Assembly (NCBI GenBank): GCA_048497495.1
Contig: JAFHCF010000013.1
Location: 1-16,785 of the forward strand
Length of the DNA stretch: 16,785 nucleotides
Direction: 5' to 3'
Source: JAFHCF01 sp048497495
GTDB lineage: Bacteria > Pseudomonadota > Alphaproteobacteria > Rhizobiales > Ancalomicrobiaceae
Below are positions 13,595 through 16,785 of the stretch, in pieces. A program made the position numbers and the translations under genes. The notes beneath the pieces were generated by a model. It saw only the letters and a list, made by a program, of their open reading frames with translations, did not search any database and had not been told where the DNA came from. Within the stretch, counting starts at the first letter, position 1; each line of letters begins with the position of its first letter.

Positions 13595-14353
13595 TCAGTG
13601 GCCGGGGTGGATCGCGTCGTTCAGGTACATGCAGGTCAACACGGTGAAGACATAGGCCTGCAGGAAGGCGACGAGGAATTCGAGGGCGGTCAGTGCCACG
13701 GCCATCGCCAGCGGCAGGATCGCGCTCGCCATGCCGACGGTGCCGGCGGCGGACAGCGTGACGACGAAGCCGGCGAAGACCTTCAGCGTGATGTGACCGG
13801 CCAGCATGTTGGCGAAGAGACGAACCGAGAGGCTGATCGGCCGGGAGAGGAACGAGATGATCTCGATCGCCGTCACCAGCGGCACCAGCGCCATCGGCAC
13901 GCCCGACGGCACGAACAGGCCGAAGAAGCGGAAGCCGTGCTTCCAGATCCCGTAGATCACCACCGTCAGGATCACCAGCATCGCCAGCGCGAAGGTGACG
14001 ATGATGTGCGAGGTGATGGTGAAGAAGTAGGGCACCATGCCGAGCAGGTTGGCCACCAGCACGAACATGAAGAGCGAGAACACCAGCGGGAAGAACTGCA
14101 TGCCGGCCTTACCGGCGGCGTCGCGCAGGGTGTTCGCCACGAAGGAATAGGACATCTCGGCGACGACCTGCCAGCGGTTCGGCACCATCGAGCGGCCCGA
14201 GGAGGCCATGATCAGGAACATCGTCGCGACGATCACCGTCGCCGCCATGAACAGCGACGAGTTGGTGAAGGAGACGTCGTAGTGTCCGATGTTGATCGGC
14301 ACCAGCTTGGTGATGTGAAACTGATGGATCGGATCGACCTTGTCGGCTGCCAC
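13595..14353 (-). CDS. atpB: ATP synthase F0 subunit a
   Basis: Subunit a is the stator channel, which conducts protons to and from the c ring. It has 252 residues with several membrane helices. The essential arginine is R178 in SLSVRLFANMLAGH. E225 and Q232 in ALEFLVAFLQAYVF are the usual polar channel residues of the last helix. The N-terminus MAADKVDPIHQFHITKLVPI matches alphaproteobacterial subunits. The start codon is GTG at 14353, with only a weak GGGGA upstream. The gap to atpI is unusually long for this operon (177 bases). The gene is followed by atpE after 57 bases. Confidence 0.95.
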   Translation of the reverse strand: MAADKVDPIHQFHITKLVPINIGHYDVSFTNSSLFMAATVIVATMFLIMASSGRSMVPNRWQVVAEMSYSFVANTLRDAAGKAGMQFFPLVFSLFMFVLVANLLGMVPYFFTITSHIIVTFALAMLVILTVVIYGIWKHGFRFFGLFVPSGVPMALVPLVTAIEIISFLSRPISLSVRLFANMLAGHITLKVFAGFVVTLSAAGTVGMASAILPLAMAVALTALEFLVAFLQAYVFTVLTCMYLNDAIHPGH

Positions 14354-14530
14354 CTGTCAGTCCCCGTCTTGTCTGAGGCGGACGGTCCCCCGACCTCCCG
14401 CCGATCGCGCCCCAGCCGGGCCGCCCCCTCGAACGAGAGGCTCTCGGCGAGCCCCGCGTCCGTTCGAATTTCGTCGCTCTGGCGCCCCTCCTCGACGAGG
14501 AGGACCACCGAACCGGTTCGAGCCGCCGCC

Positions 14531-14950
14531 TCAGCGATCCGGCTCCGATTTCTTCTCGCGGCCGGCCTCGCGCAGTCGCGACGTCGCATCGGCCACCATC
14601 CCCTCGGAGCGCAGGACGTTGAGCACGCCCGCGGCAAAGCCGAGGAGAAGAAACACGATCAGCGCCCAGGGAGAGGTCCCCGCCGCCTTGTCGATCCCCC
14701 ACCCGAGCGCGGCGCCGACGACGACGCCGGCGACGAATTCGGAGGCGACCTTGGTCGCCTGGGCGAAACCGGAGACGTTGCCCCGGGACTTCGCCACACT
14801 TTCCGTCGCGCGACGCGCCTCGAGGCTTTCGCCGAGACGCTCGAGCCGAGCCGCGAGCCGTGCCTCTTCGCCGTCGTCGCTTCCCCGAGGAAGCCCCTTC
14901 GGCCCGGCTCCGGTGCCGCGAGGGTCCGCATCGGTCGGTCGATCGACCAT
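14531..14950 (-). CDS. atpI: ATP synthase-associated protein AtpI
   Basis: This small membrane protein is encoded at the head of many F0 operons and helps c-ring assembly or Mg2+ supply. It has 139 residues: a charged N-terminal cytoplasmic part (1-65), then two membrane helices (about 70-87 and 95-113). ASEFVAGVVVGAALGWGIDK carries the conserved G-W-G-I-D, and PWALIVFLLLGFAAGVLNVLR follows. The tail is charged. ATG 14950 is selected over in-frame upstream starts because GAGGAT precedes it at a suitable distance and it lies about 70 bases after the predicted transcription start. It is the first gene of the operon. Confidence 0.9.
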   Translation of the reverse strand: MVDRPTDADPRGTGAGPKGLPRGSDDGEEARLAARLERLGESLEARRATESVAKSRGNVSGFAQATKVASEFVAGVVVGAALGWGIDKAAGTSPWALIVFLLLGFAAGVLNVLRSEGMVADATSRLREAGREKKSEPDR

Positions 14951-15026
14951 GTTTCCGATCCTCACCTTCGCGAATCCGCGCCACGAAGGGCGGGAACGCT
15001 GGCGCCCCCACCCCGAAGCCGGGCGC

Positions 15027-15055
15027 ACCATAGTGGCGGGAGGGGGGTGTGTCAA
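15027..15055 (-). promoter_or_regulatory. Sigma-70-type promoter of the atpIBEF operon
   Basis: On the minus strand TTGACA (15055-15050), a perfect -35, is followed by 17 bases and TATGGT (15032-15027) as -10. The transcript would start about 15020, giving a leader near 70 bases before atpI. The preceding 45 bases (15056-15108) are markedly AT-rich for this genome and could act as an UP-type element. The promoter lies in the 241-base gap between atpI and smc. Confidence 0.75.
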
Positions 15056-15191
15056 GAACACCCGACTTTAGTTCAAATCATTGATGTTTCTAAGAAATTC
15101 AAGACACACCGAGGAAGATCGCGCCGCTTCGCCACAGCCTTTCGGAGGGGGTGTGCCGGCTTCGCCACGGCCGATGCGGCCCGCCCGCCCC

Positions 15192-16785
15192 TCAGGCCGT
15201 CTCCAAAATGCGTTCCGCCCGCTCGAGATCGACCGAAACCAGTTGGGAAATGCCCCGTTCCGACATGGTGACGCCGAACAGGCGATTCATCCGCGCCATG
15301 GTGATCGGGTTGTGGGTGATGACGATGAAACGGGTGTCGGTGACCGAGGCCATGCGGTCGAGAAGATCGCAGTAACGCTCGACATTGGCGTCGTCGAGGG
15401 GGGCGTCGACCTCGTCGAGGACGCAGATCGGCGCGGGGTTGGTGAGGAACACCGCGAAGATCAGGGCGAGCGCGGTCAGGGCCTGTTCGCCGCCCGACAG
15501 GAGTGTCATCGTCGTCGGCTTCTTGCCCGGCGGCTTGGCGAAGATCTCGAGGCCGGCCTCGAGCGGATCATCCGATTCGATCAGTTGCAGTTCGGCCTCG
15601 CCGCCGCCGAAGAGGTGGGTGAAGAGCGCCTTGAAATGGCCGTTGACGGTGTCGAAGGCGGCCATCAGGCGCTCGCGCGCCTCGCGGTTGAGGTTGGAGA
15701 TGCCGTTGCGCAGCCGGCGGATCGCCTCGACCAGGTCGTCGCGCTCGGCGGCGAGCACGTCGCGGCGTTCCTCGACCTCGCGGGCCTCGTCGTCGGCGCG
15801 CAGATTGACGGCGCCGAGCCGTTCGCGCTCCTGGCGCAGGCGCTCGAGGCGACGCTCCACCGCCAGTTCCTCGGGAAGCGGCGCGTCGAGGTCGAGATCG
15901 GCGAGGGCGGCGAGGCCCTGGGGCGCGACGTCGAAGGTCTCGGCGATGGTCGCCTCGATCTCCAGCCGGCGGGCGCGGGCGGCGGTGTGGCGTTCCTCGG
16001 CGCGGCCCTTGATCTCGCGCGCCGTCGACAGCGCCTCGAGCGCCACCCGGGCGGCGCGATCGGCGTCGCCCTGGCCGCGCTCGCCGAGCGCGAGCGCTTC
16101 CGCCGCGGCGGCGCGGATCACCTCCGCCGCGCCGATCTCGTCGAGGAGGCGGCGGCGGGTGTCCTCGATGTCGGCGGGACGCTCCAACAGGTCTTCGCGC
16201 TCGGCCTCGGCCTCGGCGCGCCTGTCGGCGAGCACCGCGACTTGGCCGGCGGCGGCGGCGGCGCGGGCCGCCCATCCGGAGCGCTCGCGGGCGATCGCCT
16301 CGAGCCGGCGGCCGCGCATCTCGACCTCGCGGGCGAGCCCCTGGCGGGCGGCGCGGAGTTCGGCGACGACGGCGCGGTCGCGCGCCACCACGCCCTGCGC
16401 CAGGAGGATCTCCTGCTCGAGCCGGCCGAGGTCGGGGAGTTCGGCCTCGGCGATCGCCGCTTCCTCGGCGCGGGCCTCGGTCTCGGCGAGCTCGACGAGA
16501 AGGCGGGCGAGGGCGGCATCGAGGCCGGCGAGCCGGGTGGCGGCGAGTTCGGCCTCGCGCTCCAATCGCACCAGCCGGTCGCGCGATTCGGTTTCCAACC
16601 GCTGGGCTCGACGGAAGGCCTCGCGGGCGCCGCGTTCGGCCTCCTCGGCGCGCCCGGCGTCGCGTTGCGCCGTCTCCAGCGCCTGTCGGCGGGTGGCGAG
16701 ATCGCGGCGGACGACCTCGATCTGGCCCTCGACCTCGGCGAGGCGGTTGCGGCTCGACAGGCGGCGGGGGGGGGGGGGGGGGGGG
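15192..16785 (-). CDS. smc: Chromosome segregation protein SMC, C-terminal part (5' end beyond window)
   Basis: The SMC ATPase compacts and segregates chromosomes with ScpA/ScpB. About 523 residues are readable, covering the C-terminal coiled coil and head. The visible start reads RRLSSRNRLAEVEGQIE, after which Ala/Arg/Glu-rich coil continues to about 15800. Then LGAVNLRADDEAREVEERRDVL, the NGHFKALFTHLFGGGEAELQL region, the ABC signature TLLSGGEQALTALALIFAVF, Walker B CVLDEVDAPLDDANVERY, and H-loop FIVITHNPITM are present. The N-terminal head with Walker A and the hinge lie outside the window. The frame is trustworthy only to about 16765; the last 20 bases are all G. A start near 16598 is not real; the frame continues upstream. 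No clear terminator follows the stop. Confidence 0.93.
   Translation of the reverse strand, partial: PPPPPPRRLSSRNRLAEVEGQIEVVRRDLATRRQALETAQRDAGRAEEAERGAREAFRRAQRLETESRDRLVRLEREAELAATRLAGLDAALARLLVELAETEARAEEAAIAEAELPDLGRLEQEILLAQGVVARDRAVVAELRAARQGLAREVEMRGRRLEAIARERSGWAARAAAAAGQVAVLADRRAEAEAEREDLLERPADIEDTRRRLLDEIGAAEVIRAAAAEALALGERGQGDADRAARVALEALSTAREIKGRAEERHTAARARRLEIEATIAETFDVAPQGLAALADLDLDAPLPEELAVERRLERLRQERERLGAVNLRADDEAREVEERRDVLAAERDDLVEAIRRLRNGISNLNREARERLMAAFDTVNGHFKALFTHLFGGGEAELQLIESDDPLEAGLEIFAKPPGKKPTTMTLLSGGEQALTALALIFAVFLTNPAPICVLDEVDAPLDDANVERYCDLLDRMASVTDTRFIVITHNPITMARMNRLFGVTMSERGISQLVSVDLERAERILETA
16766..16785. other. Run of 20 G, probable assembly/sequencing artefact
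   Basis: The window ends in 20 consecutive G, within the smc coding region. On the coding strand this would be six proline codons in a coiled coil, which is not plausible. It resembles poly-G read tails from two-colour sequencing left at a contig end. Confidence 0.85.

Noticed and set aside
15157..15166. CGGCTTCGCC, identical to the REP core, downstream of smc
   Set aside because: The flanking arms do not pair as a REP stem, there is no GTAG and no AATA; a ten-base GC-rich match is expected by chance.
13292..15271. Long plus-strand frame opposite the F0 operon, His/Arg/Glu-rich
   Set aside because: It lies antisense to atpE, atpB and atpI, all secure; its composition is an antisense artefact.
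1..16785. CRISPR array, tRNA or rRNA genes, phage or plasmid genes
   Set aside because: No regularly spaced direct repeats, no tRNA-like cloverleaf and no rRNA segment was seen; apart from the RAYT locus the genes are ordinary chromosomal ones.

Overview
The window is GC-rich (about 70% by eye) and tightly packed. It looks like a chromosomal segment of an alphaproteobacterium, most likely of the Hyphomicrobiales/Rhizobiales. The evidence is a stand-alone F0 operon (atpI-atpB-atpE-b'-b) with separate b and b' subunits and no F1 genes behind it, an alphaproteobacterial-type uracil-DNA glycosylase divergent from ETF:ubiquinone oxidoreductase, and near-universal TGA stops. The genus cannot be named from the sequence. 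Gene identities come from reading motifs in the translations; no database search was made.

Layout. 1-2928 (minus): a p-aminobenzoate/folate operon of a small membrane protein, pabB, pabA and a pabC-like class IV aminotransferase cut by the window start; pabB/pabA and pabA/pabC overlap by GTGA and ATGA. 3120-3392 (minus): an unrecognised 90-residue protein. 3517-4491 (minus): uracil-DNA glycosylase. 4734-6410 (plus): ETF:ubiquinone oxidoreductase. 6420-7357: a REPIN/RAYT locus. 7367-8835 (minus): a DedA-family membrane protein and a family 2 glycosyltransferase. 9026-11329 (plus): radical SAM protein, VOC protein and RNase HII, closely spaced. 11336-11920 (minus): gamma-glutamylcyclotransferase-like protein, convergent with rnhB. 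12145-14950 (minus): F0 operon with a recognisable sigma-70-type promoter upstream and a hairpin terminator downstream. 15192-16785 (minus): the C-terminal part of SMC, running into a run of 20 G that looks like an assembly end.

The most interesting region is 6420-7357. A REP-associated tyrosine transposase gene (RAYT, HUH fold) is surrounded by six REP-like hairpins in three inverted pairs. Five of the six carry the GTAG tetranucleotide at the outer foot of the hairpin, which is typical of RAYT substrates. The stems differ at two positions, and both arms have changed together, so structure is conserved over sequence. The TAG stop codon of the transposase is itself the TAG of a GTAG in the REP that follows. 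REPIN/RAYT systems are best known from gammaproteobacteria; this appears to be an alphaproteobacterial version with its own hairpin family.

The rest is mostly housekeeping: folate precursor synthesis, DNA repair (UDG, RNase HII), electron transfer to ubiquinone, ATP synthesis and chromosome organisation. Secondary points are a UDG with only two cysteines (too few for the family's usual four-cysteine iron-sulfur cluster), paired hairpins between atpE and the b' gene, and a repeat pair between the divergent glycosyltransferase and radical SAM genes.
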